From the NCBI GenBank assembly GCA_013042995.1, contig JABDPB010000140.1, positions 1 to 41,487 of the forward strand: a DNA stretch of 41,487 bases. The letters are read 5' to 3'. Positions 7,293-16,406 of the stretch are shown piece after piece (position 1 is the stretch's first letter; each line of letters begins with the position of its first letter). The position numbers and the translations under genes were made by a program. The stretch is from Ignavibacteriaceae bacterium (GTDB taxonomy: Bacteria; Bacteroidota; Ignavibacteria; Ignavibacteriales; Ignavibacteriaceae). The notes below the pieces were generated by a model. That model was not told where the DNA came from and did no database searches. It was given only the letters and a program-made list of their open reading frames with translations.

Positions 7293-9782
7293 ATGACTTC
7301 TATCATTTCAAAATATTTTCATTGGCTTCAAAAAGATAATCCCACTGGCGAAGTGGAACGCTATCCAGAAATTGATGAAAAAGGTAAAACATCTTTAAAA
7401 GGAATTTACATTGCTGGCGATCTAACAGGAATACCGCTCTTGAAACTTGCCGCGGAAGGCGGTAAAAACACTGTAGATACAATTTTGAAAGATGAAAATT
7501 TTAGCAAAGCACAAGAACAAAAAATCGATAAAAATATTTATGATCTGATGATAGTAGGTGCTGGTCCAGCAGGAATATCTGCGGGAATTGAAGCATCGAA
7601 ACAAAATTTGAAATTTAAAATTTTAGAAGCCACACAGCAATTTAGCACGATAATAAACTTTCCAAAAGGAAAACCCATTTATGCTGAACCAGACGATTAC
7701 AATCAGCAATCAGATTTAAAAATAAAAGATGGGACAAAAGAATCTTTGTTGGATGAGCTTTCCAAACAAGTAGAAGGAACTGATCTACCGGTTGAAGAAG
7801 ATGCACTGGTTGAAAAAATTGAGAAGAAAGGGGACCATTTAGAGCTAATAACTCCGAAGAAAAATTATAAAGCACTCAGAGTAATTCTTGCAATTGGAAA
7901 ATCCGGTAATGCCCGAACTTTGGATGTTCCGGGTGAAGAAATACCAAAAGTTTTCAACCGGTTATTCGATCCTGCCGACGCAGAGGGGCATGATGTATTA
8001 GTTGTTGGCGGCGGTGATTCTGCTTTGGAAACTGCAATTGCTACAGCAGAATATGCAAACTCAGTTAAGATCTCTTACCGGAAACCCGATTTTTCCAGAC
8101 CAAAAGAAGGCAATGTTGAAAAACTTGAACAGCTTATTTCTACAGGTAAAATTAAGCTGATGATGGAAAGTAACGTGAAAGAAATCAAGGAAGACTCAGT
8201 TGTGTTGATTGATAAAGATAAAAATGAAGTTGAAATTAAAAACTCGATGCTCTTCACAATGATAGGCAGAGAACTGCCGACAGAATTCTTTAAAAGAAGC
8301 AATATTAAAATGGAGGGAGAATGGTCTCTCACTTCAAAACTCCAGTTCGCACTTTTAATTCTTGTAGCGGGAGTAATTTATTTCGGCAAAAGCAGTGCAG
8401 ATTTTTACAAGCAACTGTTAGGTCAGTTCGAATCATTCACTGAAATATTGGGTGCAATCTTCACTCCACAATTCTGGGGAAAGTTTCTTTCAATGCCTAC
8501 GACACTTGCTGCCGCCTTGTTCTCAGAGCAAATCAAAATTTGGAATATTACGAAGTATATTAATGCTGTTGTTGCTTACTTTTGTTTTGTTGCAGTTATT
8601 CTGCTGGGATTGTATTTGCTTGTAAAATTCATAAAGAATAATTACAAAACTTTCACTTTCGATTGGAAAACATTTAAATATTCTTACTTTGTTTTTATAG
8701 CAGCTTTTTTTGCAATCATCTTTTTTGGTTCGCGCTATTTTGGATTAAACCTGTTTGGCAAATCGCAATCGTTCTGGTATACCGGATTTTACTCACTAAC
8801 AATATTAATCTTTGGATTGCGAAGAATGAAAATGAAACCAACTCGATATATTAAACTTCAAACGTGGTCCTTAATTTTAATTCAAGCTTTGCCACTTTTT
8901 ATTTTACCCGAGTTTGTTTTTCCAGCACTTGGAAAAGCAGGACTGCTTGGTGGTAAAGATGGTTTTTGGTTTACACAGGTTTTCCCAGGTGAAAGTTACT
9001 GGCGTTCGTACGGTTTTATTCTTGCCTGGCCTTTAAATTTTTCTAATTTGTATAATTCCAACATCACAACATTTTGGCTTTTGTTTAGTTTGCTTCAGAC
9101 TTTCCTTTTTATTCCGTTAATCATTTACAAATGGGGTAAAGGTGCATACTGCGGATGGATTTGCTCTTGCGGAGCAATGGCAGAAACACTCGGTGACGAA
9201 TACAGAACACTTGCACCTCACGGACCAAAAGCAAAGAAATGGGAAAACTTCGGACAGTGGGTTTTGCTATTCGCGTTTATAATTACTGCAGTAAAATTAA
9301 TATCTGTTTTATATAATATTGAGATACCTATCATAAATCAGAGAGTTGGTGAAATTAATGAAGTGCTTCATAAAATCTATTACATAGGAATTGATGTAAT
9401 TTTTGCAGGGGTACTTGGAGTTGGAGTTTATTTCTTTTTGAGCGGAAGAGTATGGTGCAGGTTTGGCTGCCCGCTTGCAGCATTGATGCATATTTATACA
9501 AGATTTTCTAAATACAGAATTTTCTCTGAAAAGAAGAAATGTATTTCCTGCAATATCTGCACGAAGGTTTGCCATATGGGTATTGATGTAATGAACTATG
9601 CAAACAAAGGAATTCCAATGAATGATGTTGAATGTGTTCGCTGTTCCGCTTGTGTGGTTAATTGTCCAACAGAGGTTTTATCTTTTGGTGCTCTGACCCA
9701 AATGGATACTGACAATAAACTTTATAAAGAAGTTGAAATTAACTATGAGAATAAAGCCGCAAACTGGAGAAGCGGACTTTAG
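7293..9782 (+). CDS. Fusion of a thioredoxin-reductase-like flavoprotein and a polyferredoxin membrane module
   Basis: 829 residues. Residues 1-65 contain SLKGIYIAGDLTGIPLLKLA, which looks like the C-terminal FAD-binding motif of thioredoxin-reductase-type enzymes. Residues 84-340 hold the usual N-terminal FAD motif (VGAGPAG, 88-94) and the NAD(P) motif (VVGGGDSALE, 237-246), but no second C-terminal GD motif follows. The flavin domain therefore appears circularly permuted. Residues about 345-620 have several membrane helices. The C-terminal part has CGWICSCG, CRFGCP and two ferredoxin-type clusters (CISCNICTKVCHMG and CVRCSACVVNCP), similar to NapH/CcoG-type proteins. It should pass electrons between NAD(P)H and membrane iron-sulfur carriers; the physiological partner is unknown. 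The ATG at 7293 is the start; a 27-base gap separates it from pgi. Confidence 0.88.
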   Translation: MTSIISKYFHWLQKDNPTGEVERYPEIDEKGKTSLKGIYIAGDLTGIPLLKLAAEGGKNTVDTILKDENFSKAQEQKIDKNIYDLMIVGAGPAGISAGIEASKQNLKFKILEATQQFSTIINFPKGKPIYAEPDDYNQQSDLKIKDGTKESLLDELSKQVEGTDLPVEEDALVEKIEKKGDHLELITPKKNYKALRVILAIGKSGNARTLDVPGEEIPKVFNRLFDPADAEGHDVLVVGGGDSALETAIATAEYANSVKISYRKPDFSRPKEGNVEKLEQLISTGKIKLMMESNVKEIKEDSVVLIDKDKNEVEIKNSMLFTMIGRELPTEFFKRSNIKMEGEWSLTSKLQFALLILVAGVIYFGKSSADFYKQLLGQFESFTEILGAIFTPQFWGKFLSMPTTLAAALFSEQIKIWNITKYINAVVAYFCFVAVILLGLYLLVKFIKNNYKTFTFDWKTFKYSYFVFIAAFFAIIFFGSRYFGLNLFGKSQSFWYTGFYSLTILIFGLRRMKMKPTRYIKLQTWSLILIQALPLFILPEFVFPALGKAGLLGGKDGFWFTQVFPGESYWRSYGFILAWPLNFSNLYNSNITTFWLLFSLLQTFLFIPLIIYKWGKGAYCGWICSCGAMAETLGDEYRTLAPHGPKAKKWENFGQWVLLFAFIITAVKLISVLYNIEIPIINQRVGEINEVLHKIYYIGIDVIFAGVLGVGVYFFLSGRVWCRFGCPLAALMHIYTRFSKYRIFSEKKKCISCNICTKVCHMGIDVMNYANKGIPMNDVECVRCSACVVNCPTEVLSFGALTQMDTDNKLYKEVEINYENKAANWRSGL

Positions 9783-9809
9783 TAAATTCTATTCAAGAGG
9801 GAAAATCAA

Positions 9810-11489
9810 ATGAAAATGTTTTTAGGTGAATACAATTCAATTGTTGAAAATGTTGCTGCTGATTTAAATGAAAAGAAAATAGTAAGTCGCATATGGCAAA
9901 AAGATCACACAGTCTGGAAAGATGATCCTGAAGAAATATCAAATCGTCTTGGCTGGCTTGATTGCATTGAAGTGACAAAAAAGTCTTTCGATGAAATAAA
10001 TTCTTTTGTTGAAGAAATAAGGGGTGAAGGTTTTACTAATGCGCTCTTGATGGGAATGGGTGGATCAAGCCTGGCGCCCGAAGTTTTTCGATTAACATTA
10101 GGAATAAGTGACGATTATTTGGATTTATCTGTATTAGATAGCACGCATCCAGAACAAATTCTTGAATTTTCTAAAAAACTAAATCCTGAGAAAACACTTT
10201 ACATTGTTTCCACAAAATCGGGCGGGACCATCGAAACAATTTCATTTATGAAATACTTCTACACAGAGACGGTTAAGAAATTGGGCAGAGAAAATGCAGG
10301 AAAACATTTTATCGCAATTACAGATACCGGAAGCGGATTAGAAGCAATGGCAAAAGAACTAAACTTTAATAAAATATTTTTGAATGACCCAAATATCGGA
10401 GGAAGATTTTCGGCGCTTTCACTTTTCGGAATTGTTCCCACCGCATTAATCGGAGTTGATATTGAAAAGCTATTGTCTGAGGCAGAAAAGATTGTTGAAG
10501 AAAGTAAAATTGTTGATGTTCGAAAAAATAATTCTTCAATGCTCGGTGTCATAATGGGTGCATTGGCAAATAGAGGAATTGATAAATTTACATTTCTAAT
10601 TTCACCGCAGCTAAAATTTATGGGTGCTTGGCTTGAACAGCTAATTGCCGAAAGTACAGGAAAAGATGGCAATGGAATTTTGCCTGTTGATCTTGAACCT
10701 GATTTGACAATTGATGAATATTCAAATGACAGAGTATTTATTTATATAAAATTAAATGATGATTCAACTTTTAAAAAGAAAATAACCGAGCTTAAAAAGT
10801 CTGCATTTCCAGTGATCGAAATTGAATTAGAAAAAATTTATAATTTAGGCGGGGAATTTTTAAGATGGGAATTTGCTACTGCAGTTGCTGGATATGTTAT
10901 GGGAGTCCAGCCATTCGATCAGCCGAATGTTGAGTCTGCAAAAGTTGCTGCACGAAAAATGATGGAGCAGTTTGCTGAAAGCGGTTCACTTCAATCAATC
11001 GAACCAGCACTTGTAGATAGTGAAATAAAAGTTTACGGTGATATAAAGTCAACAAATTTGAAAGATGCATTGGAAGAATTTCTTTCTTCCTGTAAAAAAG
11101 GAAAAAGCTACATAGCTTTACAGGCTTATCTAAAACCCGAAGAAGAAACATGGAATGCACTGCAGGAATTTCGAACTAATATTCTTTCCAAATATAAAGT
11201 TGCTACAACTTTGGGCTTCGGTCCTCGATTTCTTCATTCTACCGGACAATTGCACAAAGGTGATGGCGGAAATGGATTATTCATTCAATTTATTGATGAG
11301 CCTTTAGATGATGTTCCAATTCCCAAAACTGCAGGAGAGAAAAAATCTTCAATCTCATTTGGAACTTTGATTAAGGCACAGGCATTGGGGGACAGGCAGG
11401 CTTTGATTGATAGTGGAAGAAAAGTTATGCGAATCGATGTTGGGACAAGCATTCCCGACAACATAACAAAGCTCGTAAATTTTATTTAA
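9810..11489 (+). CDS. pgi: Glucose-6-phosphate isomerase (the type often fused to transaldolase)
   Basis: 559 residues interconverting glucose 6-phosphate and fructose 6-phosphate. Seen: MGMGGSSLAPEVF near residue 76, the sugar-phosphate-binding STKSGGTIET near 134, GGRFSALSLFG near 194, and a C-terminal HSTGQLHKGD segment. The sequence is of the divergent PGI type that in many bacteria is the C-terminal half of a bifunctional transaldolase/PGI protein. Here no transaldolase half is present in the frame or just upstream. The ATG at 9810 follows a GAGGGAAA ribosome-binding site. The gene may be co-transcribed with the flavoprotein fusion; no functional link is evident. Confidence 0.9.
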   Translation: MKMFLGEYNSIVENVAADLNEKKIVSRIWQKDHTVWKDDPEEISNRLGWLDCIEVTKKSFDEINSFVEEIRGEGFTNALLMGMGGSSLAPEVFRLTLGISDDYLDLSVLDSTHPEQILEFSKKLNPEKTLYIVSTKSGGTIETISFMKYFYTETVKKLGRENAGKHFIAITDTGSGLEAMAKELNFNKIFLNDPNIGGRFSALSLFGIVPTALIGVDIEKLLSEAEKIVEESKIVDVRKNNSSMLGVIMGALANRGIDKFTFLISPQLKFMGAWLEQLIAESTGKDGNGILPVDLEPDLTIDEYSNDRVFIYIKLNDDSTFKKKITELKKSAFPVIEIELEKIYNLGGEFLRWEFATAVAGYVMGVQPFDQPNVESAKVAARKMMEQFAESGSLQSIEPALVDSEIKVYGDIKSTNLKDALEEFLSSCKKGKSYIALQAYLKPEEETWNALQEFRTNILSKYKVATTLGFGPRFLHSTGQLHKGDGGNGLFIQFIDEPLDDVPIPKTAGEKKSSISFGTLIKAQALGDRQALIDSGRKVMRIDVGTSIPDNITKLVNFI

Positions 11490-11522
11490 TAAAAGTTTTT
11501 GCAGGAATGTTTTCAAGAATAC

Positions 11523-11551
11523 TTGACACGTATATTTCATCATCGTATATT
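11523..11551 (+). promoter_or_regulatory. Promoter of the ars operon
   Basis: TTGACA (11523-11528), exactly 17 bases, then TATATT (11546-11551), a near-consensus sigma-70-type promoter 26 bases before the arsR ATG. It is identical in boxes and spacing to the lexA promoter at 40829-40857. Confidence 0.8.
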
Positions 11552-11557
11552 TACGAT
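11542..11557. promoter_or_regulatory. Candidate ArsR operator overlapping the -10 box
   Basis: The dyad ATCGTA-TATT-TACGAT has perfect 6-bp arms and a 4-base centre and covers the -10 box of the ars promoter. A further half-site (TTAACGAT) follows at 11557-11564. Repression by ArsR binding here, relieved by As(III), would be typical for the family; the binding itself is inferred. Confidence 0.6.
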
Positions 11558-11577
11558 TAACGATAAAGGAAAATTTG

Positions 11578-11895
11578 ATGGCAGTTTCAAAAGTAGCAGA
11601 ATTTACACAAGAAGATATTTGGATGGCTGATATAGCTAAAGCTTTGTCCCATCCTGCGCGAATCAGAATATTGAAAATTCTTACTGAAATGAACATCTGT
11701 ATGTGTGGTGATATTGTTGAGCAGCTTCCTCTTGCACAGGCAACAGTTTCTCAACATCTTAAAGAATTAAAGCGTGTGGTTCTAATTCAGGGAGAAATTG
11801 AAGGACCTAAAGTCTGTTATTGTGTAAATGATAAGACTCTTCAAAAAGCAAAAAAAGAACTTGATAAACTTTTTTCACAAGTATGTAATTGTTAA
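11578..11895 (+). CDS. arsR: ArsR-family arsenic-responsive repressor
   Basis: 105 residues from the ATG at 11578, which has an AAAGGA ribosome-binding site (the TTG just before is not needed). It is a winged helix-turn-helix protein: [15 protein letters not shown] near 21-35 and the recognition helix [14 protein letters not shown] near 51-64. Three C-x-C pairs are present: C41/C43 just before the recognition helix, C80/C82 in the wing (KVCYCV) and C103/C105 at the C-terminus. The first two are usual in this ArsR group and likely bind As(III); the last is an extra. It heads the arsR-arsM-arsC-acr3 operon. Confidence 0.93.
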   Translation: MAVSKVAEFTQEDIWMADIAKALSHPARIRILKILTEMNICMCGDIVEQLPLAQATVSQHLKELKRVVLIQGEIEGPKVCYCVNDKTLQKAKKELDKLFSQVCNC

Positions 11896-11911
11896 TGAAA
11901 GGAGAATAGCA

Positions 11912-12709
11912 ATGCAAACATCTGAGGAAATTAAAAAAGTTGTAAAAGAAAAGTACGGAGAAATTGCAGCCAAACAGCAAAAAGGATGCGGCTGCTGCGG
12001 CGATACAAACAAAATAATAGATTACTCGATATTTCAGGATGATTACACAAAACTTGAGGGTTATGTTGCAGATGCCGATCTTGGATTAGGCTGCGGTATA
12101 CCAACTGAATTTGCCGGAATTAATAATGGAGATACGGTAGTTGATCTCGGCAGCGGTGCAGGGAATGATGCTTTTGTTGCACGATCATTTGTTGGCGAAA
12201 AGGGCAAAGTTATTGGTTTAGATTTTACACAGGAGATGATTGATAAAGCAAACACAAACAAAGCCAAAGTTGGTTTTAAGAATGTAGAATTTAAGCTTGG
12301 CGAAATTGAAAACATGCCATTGGGAAATGATGCCGTTGATGTTGTGATAAGTAACTGTGTACTTAATTTAGTCCCGGATAAAGGAAAAGCCTTTAAAGAA
12401 ATTCATCGAGTGCTTAAATCCGGTGCTCATTTTTGTGTCTCGGATATCGTTTTAAAGGGTGAACTCCCCGCTGGTTTAAAAAAGTCTGCCGAAATGTATG
12501 CAGGCTGTGTTGCTGGTGCATTGCAGCAGGATGATTATTTGGATGCTATTTCAAATGCTGGCTTTGAAAATGTTGAAATTAAAAAAACAAAAGTGATTGA
12601 GCTTCCGGATGATGTGCTCAAGGAATTTTTAAGTGAATCTGATATGGAAAATTTCAAAACAAAAAACGTTGGTATTTTTAGTATAACTGTTGTTGGTTAT
12701 AAGAAATAA
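11912..12709 (+). CDS. arsM: Arsenite S-adenosylmethionine methyltransferase
   Basis: 265 residues from the ATG at 11912, placed after AAAGGAG; the longer frame from 11828 would overlap arsR. The Rossmann SAM motif is DLGSGAGND (78-86). The cysteines C61, C149 and C199 correspond in spacing to the As(III)-binding cysteines of known ArsM enzymes, and an N-terminal GCGCCG (25-30) supplies the fourth, disulfide-forming position. The enzyme methylates As(III) to mono- and dimethyl forms. In an organism with ArsS, its dimethylated product would also feed arsenosugar synthesis. It lies 16 bases after arsR. Confidence 0.94.
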   Translation: MQTSEEIKKVVKEKYGEIAAKQQKGCGCCGDTNKIIDYSIFQDDYTKLEGYVADADLGLGCGIPTEFAGINNGDTVVDLGSGAGNDAFVARSFVGEKGKVIGLDFTQEMIDKANTNKAKVGFKNVEFKLGEIENMPLGNDAVDVVISNCVLNLVPDKGKAFKEIHRVLKSGAHFCVSDIVLKGELPAGLKKSAEMYAGCVAGALQQDDYLDAISNAGFENVEIKKTKVIELPDDVLKEFLSESDMENFKTKNVGIFSITVVGYKK

Positions 12710-12723
12710 TATCTGAATTAATT

Positions 12724-13149
12724 TTGAAAATTTTAATTTTATGTACGGGTAACTCTTGTCGCAGCAAGATAACGGAAGGTTTTCTTAAATCAATTGATGA
12801 AAAACTTGAAGTATATTCCGCAGGCACAAAACCTGCAGACAAAGTAAATCCTTTTGCTGTGAAAGCAATGAATGAAATCGGAATTGATATCAGCAACAGT
12901 ATACCTGAAAATGTTGAAAAATATATAAAGCAAACATTTGATTTTGTAATTACTGTTTGTGATAATGCTAGAGAAAGCTGCCCGATTTTTACCGGTGATG
13001 TAAAAATTCAGCTGCACATTCCATTTTATGACCCTGCAGATGCATCAGGGACTGAAGATGAAATTATGCCTATCTACAGAAAAGTCAGGGATGAAATAAA
13101 AGAAAGATTCAATATTTTTTATGAAGAGAATATTTTAGATCCTAATTAA
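12724..13149 (+). CDS. arsC: Arsenate reductase, thioredoxin-coupled (low-molecular-weight phosphatase fold)
   Basis: 141 residues. The active-site loop is CTGNSCRS with nucleophile C7 and Arg13 (C-x5-R), as in low-molecular-weight tyrosine phosphatases. C79 and C86 (VCDNARESCP) match the redox pair of thioredoxin-dependent ArsC enzymes of the Staphylococcus/Bacillus type. The DPADASG segment provides the general acid Asp. It reduces As(V) to As(III), which ArsM and Acr3 then use. The start is a TTG at 12724, the only start codon ahead of the active-site loop, 14 bases after arsM. Confidence 0.93.
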   Translation: MKILILCTGNSCRSKITEGFLKSIDEKLEVYSAGTKPADKVNPFAVKAMNEIGIDISNSIPENVEKYIKQTFDFVITVCDNARESCPIFTGDVKIQLHIPFYDPADASGTEDEIMPIYRKVRDEIKERFNIFYEENILDPN

Positions 13150-13161
13150 TAGGGGAACAAA

Positions 13162-14217
13162 TTGCCCGGAAAATCGAGGCTTAAATTTTTAGACCGGTAC
13201 CTAACATTGTGGATATTCATTGCAATGTTTATTGGCGTTTTTTCAGGTTACCTATTTCCGTCCATTGTAGATTTCTGGAATACTTTTCAATCAGGTACAA
13301 CTAACATCCCTATTGCAATTGGGTTGATTTTAATGATGTACCCACCGCTTGCAAAAGTAAAGTACGAAGAGCTTGGCAAGGTTTTCCGCGATTGGAAAAT
13401 ATTATTGTTATCTCTCATTCAAAATTGGATTATTGGGCCGATATTGATGTTCTTTTTAGCAATTCTGCTTTTGAGTGATTTGCCGAGTTATATGTATGGA
13501 CTTATTTTAATTGGACTTGCACGCTGTATTGCAATGGTAATTGTGTGGAATGAACTGGCAAAAGGTGATTCTGAATATGCCGCAGGTCTAGTTGCATTCA
13601 ACTCAATTTTTCAAGTACTCTTTTTCTCAATATACGCTTATGTGTTCATTACAATTTTGCCCACGTGGTTTGGATTGGAAGGAACTGCTGTTGAAGTTAC
13701 AATAGGACAGATAGCTGAAAGTGTATTTATTTATTTAGGAATTCCTTTTCTTGCAGGTATAGTTACACGGTTTAGTGTGATAAAAATTAAGAACAAGCAA
13801 TGGTATGAAACCAAATTTATTCCAAAAATTAGTCCTGTAACGTTATTTGCACTGCTGTTTACAATACTAGTGATGTTTTCTTTGAAGGGTGAATTTATTG
13901 TGCAGCTTCCACTAGATGTTGTGCGTATTGCAATACCGCTGCTCATATATTTTGTTGTTATGTTCCTGTTCTCATTTTATATGAGCAAAAAAGTTGGTGC
14001 CAATTATGAAAAATCTGCAACACTATCCTTTACGGCAGCAAGCAACAATTTTGAGCTTGCCATTGCGGTTGCTATTGCAGTGTTCGGAATAAACAGTGGT
14101 GAAGCTTTTGCTGCTGTTATCGGTCCGTTGGTAGAAGTGCCTGTGTTGATTGGTCTTGTTAATGTTGCTTTTTGGATTCAGAGAAAATATTATCACAATA
14201 AAACGTTAATTGAATAA
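13162..14217 (+). CDS. acr3: Arsenite efflux permease Acr3
   Basis: 351 residues with about ten membrane helices, the standard Acr3 (BART superfamily) length. Conserved features seen: [18 protein letters not shown] with the functionally important Cys (C122) in a membrane helix, the [21 protein letters not shown] stretch in the second repeat (read here as [21 protein letters not shown]), and [16 protein letters not shown] with its Glu. It exports As(III) using the proton motive force. The start is TTG at 13162 behind AGGGGAA, 12 bases after arsC. It is the last gene of the ars operon and converges on the arsenosugar block. Confidence 0.94.
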   Translation: MPGKSRLKFLDRYLTLWIFIAMFIGVFSGYLFPSIVDFWNTFQSGTTNIPIAIGLILMMYPPLAKVKYEELGKVFRDWKILLLSLIQNWIIGPILMFFLAILLLSDLPSYMYGLILIGLARCIAMVIVWNELAKGDSEYAAGLVAFNSIFQVLFFSIYAYVFITILPTWFGLEGTAVEVTIGQIAESVFIYLGIPFLAGIVTRFSVIKIKNKQWYETKFIPKISPVTLFALLFTILVMFSLKGEFIVQLPLDVVRIAIPLLIYFVVMFLFSFYMSKKVGANYEKSATLSFTAASNNFELAIAVAIAVFGINSGEAFAAVIGPLVEVPVLIGLVNVAFWIQRKYYHNKTLIE

Positions 14218-14264
14218 TATTGTCAATTATATTCCCCAACTTTAGTATTACTTTATATTAAAAA

Positions 14265-14567
14265 TCAATAATACTCTACTTTACACCCACATCCATCCCA
14301 CATTTTCTCATAAATTTCCAATCTATTTTGAATAAAATTTTCCGCTTCCTTTTCTGATTTTATTAGTCGAATCAAAAATTCATCATTATCGGTTTTTTCC
14401 TGTATCAGTAATTCATCTTTAAAATTTAGAAGACGGATTTTGTCTGAAATGAGAGTTTCTTCCTCCTTTAAAACTTCAGAATTAGAGAGTAATGCCTCTA
14501 ATTCAGATGCTGAAAGGATTACGTACTTATTTTTCTTTGCATCTTCCATTAAAGTGTCAAGCTTCAT
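14265..14567 (-). CDS. Small protein of unknown function ending in a Cys-Gly-Cys motif
   Basis: 100 residues, acidic and mostly helical by composition (many Glu/Lys/Leu). There is no signal peptide or membrane helix. The only cysteines are in the last residues, MWDGCGCKVEYY. I do not recognise a named family. The gene starts 3 bases after the stop of the DUF2238-like gene and closes the - strand block that contains arsS. The terminal C-G-C could bind As(III), another soft metal or act as a thiol exchange site; that is inference from position and composition only. Confidence 0.7.
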   Translation of the reverse strand: MKLDTLMEDAKKNKYVILSASELEALLSNSEVLKEEETLISDKIRLLNFKDELLIQEKTDNDEFLIRLIKSEKEAENFIQNRLEIYEKMWDGCGCKVEYY

Positions 14568-14570
14568 TGA

Positions 14571-15272
14571 TTACTTACCAGAAGATGTAATTTGTTTGTA
14601 GCGTCGATTTAAAGTTAAAGCAATACCCGCAAACACTGCAGCGCCAATTATTGTAAAAAGCATATCGTATATTGCATCAGTTAGCGGGTCCATTACCTGT
14701 ATAAATTCACTTCCGTTAAAAACACGTATCTTAACACCGGTAGTAAATGTTGCGAGGTATAAATCAAAAAAATATTCTAAAACTTCCCACACAAGTGCCC
14801 ATGAAAAAATAAGTGCAACTGAAAAAAGAATTAGAATATTTTTATCCTCAATTCTCTTTTCAAAAATATAGTAAAAGAAAGGACCCACGATTAAAGGTGA
14901 GAGTGAGTGAAGAACTTTATCAACATTTTTAACTTTGTAGAATATACCAATAAAAAGCTCGCCAAAAATATTTGTTAGAAACAGACCGAGGATCGAAAAA
15001 TAAACCCAATTAGGAATTTTTAATTTGTAGTAAATAAAAACTGCAGCAGATAACTCAAACAGCCAAAACATCGATCTGCCCGGACTCTTAAAAAGATCAT
15101 AAGCAAAAACGAAGAGAATAAAAGCCCATAGTAAGTAAATTATGTAATCGGTTATCTCCTTTTTGTTCTTGTTAGAATTAACGCTAAGATTGTTGGGACG
15201 TTTTAAATGGTCTTTTGCTTGATTAAAATCAACTTCTGATTTCAATTTTTGTTCTTGTACTTCTTTAAACAT
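14571..15272 (-). CDS. Multipass membrane protein, DUF2238/YjdF-like
   Basis: 233 residues. A hydrophilic N-terminus of about 40 residues is followed by about six membrane helices. The conserved-looking polar residues inside helices are DKVLH, WALVWEVLEYFFD and DPLTDAIYDMLFTIIGA. This pattern of His, Glu and Asp in membrane helices resembles the DUF2238 (YjdF-like) family, whose function is unknown. It sits 67 bases downstream of arsS and directly before the CGC protein. A role in arsenic metabolism is only suggested by the neighbourhood. Confidence 0.72.
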   Translation of the reverse strand: MFKEVQEQKLKSEVDFNQAKDHLKRPNNLSVNSNKNKKEITDYIIYLLWAFILFVFAYDLFKSPGRSMFWLFELSAAVFIYYKLKIPNWVYFSILGLFLTNIFGELFIGIFYKVKNVDKVLHSLSPLIVGPFFYYIFEKRIEDKNILILFSVALIFSWALVWEVLEYFFDLYLATFTTGVKIRVFNGSEFIQVMDPLTDAIYDMLFTIIGAAVFAGIALTLNRRYKQITSSGK

Positions 15273-15339
15273 TTGATTACTAAAAGGGATATTTACAATT
15301 TTAATAATAAACGAAAACGAAAGGAATAATTAAATTTTT

Positions 15340-16386
15340 CTAAGCAGTGGCACCACCACAGCTTGAGCCGGCACCTGCAGTACAACCGTAACAGTGTTGT
15401 GCAGTTACTATTCGTCTATTTTCAATTTTCTTCATATCGAAATCCTTTATATGATCAGGCGCGCCGTGGTCCATATTCATTTCAAGCATCTGGTTGAAGT
15501 CGCAATCGAATAACTGTCCATCCCATCCAACTGAAATAGTAAACTTGCACATAACATTTGTGGCTGCCGAAGGATTAAAAGAATCAACAAGCTTTTGCAT
15601 ATAACTTTCGTAATTTCCAGATTGAACTAGATAATCTAAAAACCGGCTTATAGGCATATTTGTAATTGTGTAAAGATTGTTAAAAACAACACCATGAGTG
15701 TTAAACAGCTCACGTTTGTAATCATTTTCCAATCCTTCCTGCGATGGCGGAAGAAATGCTCCAACCGGATTATAAACAAAATTCAAAATAAGTCCCGAGC
15801 CCTCTTTTCCAAAACCCAATTCGTTTAAATTTTTTATAGCAGAAATTGACTTATCAAAAACACCATCGCCACGTTGTTTATCTGTAAACGTTTTTTTATA
15901 AAATGGTAGTGAAGATACAATCTCACACTTATGATTTGCCATAAATTTCGGTAAGTCCTGGAAGCCACTTTCTTTAAGTATGGTAAGATTTGAACGAACA
16001 ATTACGTGCCGGTCAAGCTTTTTTATTTCATCAACAAACCATTTAAAGTTAGGATTCAATTCGGGTGCACCGCCTGTTAAATCAACTGTGGGAATATCGG
16101 TTTGCTTCAAAATATCAATACAAATTTGCATTGTTTCCTTTGTCATTATCTCTTTTCTGTCAGGACCGGCATCGACGTGGCAGTGTTTGCAGACCTGGTT
16201 GCACATTTTTCCAACATTAACTTGCATTATTTCTATATTGCTTGCATGCAATTCACCTTCGCCAACCAACTCATATTTTTCATCGAAATGCGGGAGGTTC
16301 GATTCGTTATTAATTATCTTTAACTGTTCATTTGCATTGGCAAGTGATTCCCCGAAGGCTTTCATGCTTTTGTGTCTAACTTCCAT
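15340..16386 (-). CDS. arsS: Arsenosugar biosynthesis radical SAM protein ArsS
   Basis: 348 residues. The radical SAM motif is CNQVCKHC (C62, C66, C69), followed by DLTGGAPELNP and a SPASM-like C-terminal region with MCKF, FDCDFNQM and HCYGCTAGAGSSCGG. The order and C-terminal signature fit the ArsS family (with DUF3641), which forms the C-As bond to dimethylarsinoyl-deoxyadenosine-type products on the way to arsenosugars. Database names call the family '(seleno)protein' because Sec replaces Cys in some members; this one is all Cys. The gene is 20 bases after the peroxidase-like gene. ArsM in the opposite operon can supply the methylated arsenic. Confidence 0.92.
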   Translation of the reverse strand: MEVRHKSMKAFGESLANANEQLKIINNESNLPHFDEKYELVGEGELHASNIEIMQVNVGKMCNQVCKHCHVDAGPDRKEIMTKETMQICIDILKQTDIPTVDLTGGAPELNPNFKWFVDEIKKLDRHVIVRSNLTILKESGFQDLPKFMANHKCEIVSSLPFYKKTFTDKQRGDGVFDKSISAIKNLNELGFGKEGSGLILNFVYNPVGAFLPPSQEGLENDYKRELFNTHGVVFNNLYTITNMPISRFLDYLVQSGNYESYMQKLVDSFNPSAATNVMCKFTISVGWDGQLFDCDFNQMLEMNMDHGAPDHIKDFDMKKIENRRIVTAQHCYGCTAGAGSSCGGATA

Positions 16387-16406
16387 TATTACCTTTCCGA
16401 AAAAAC

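Noticed and set aside
11828..11911. N-terminal extension of the arsM frame into arsR
   Set aside because: The ATG at 11912 follows AAAGGAG, and the extension only reads the arsR 3' end in another frame.
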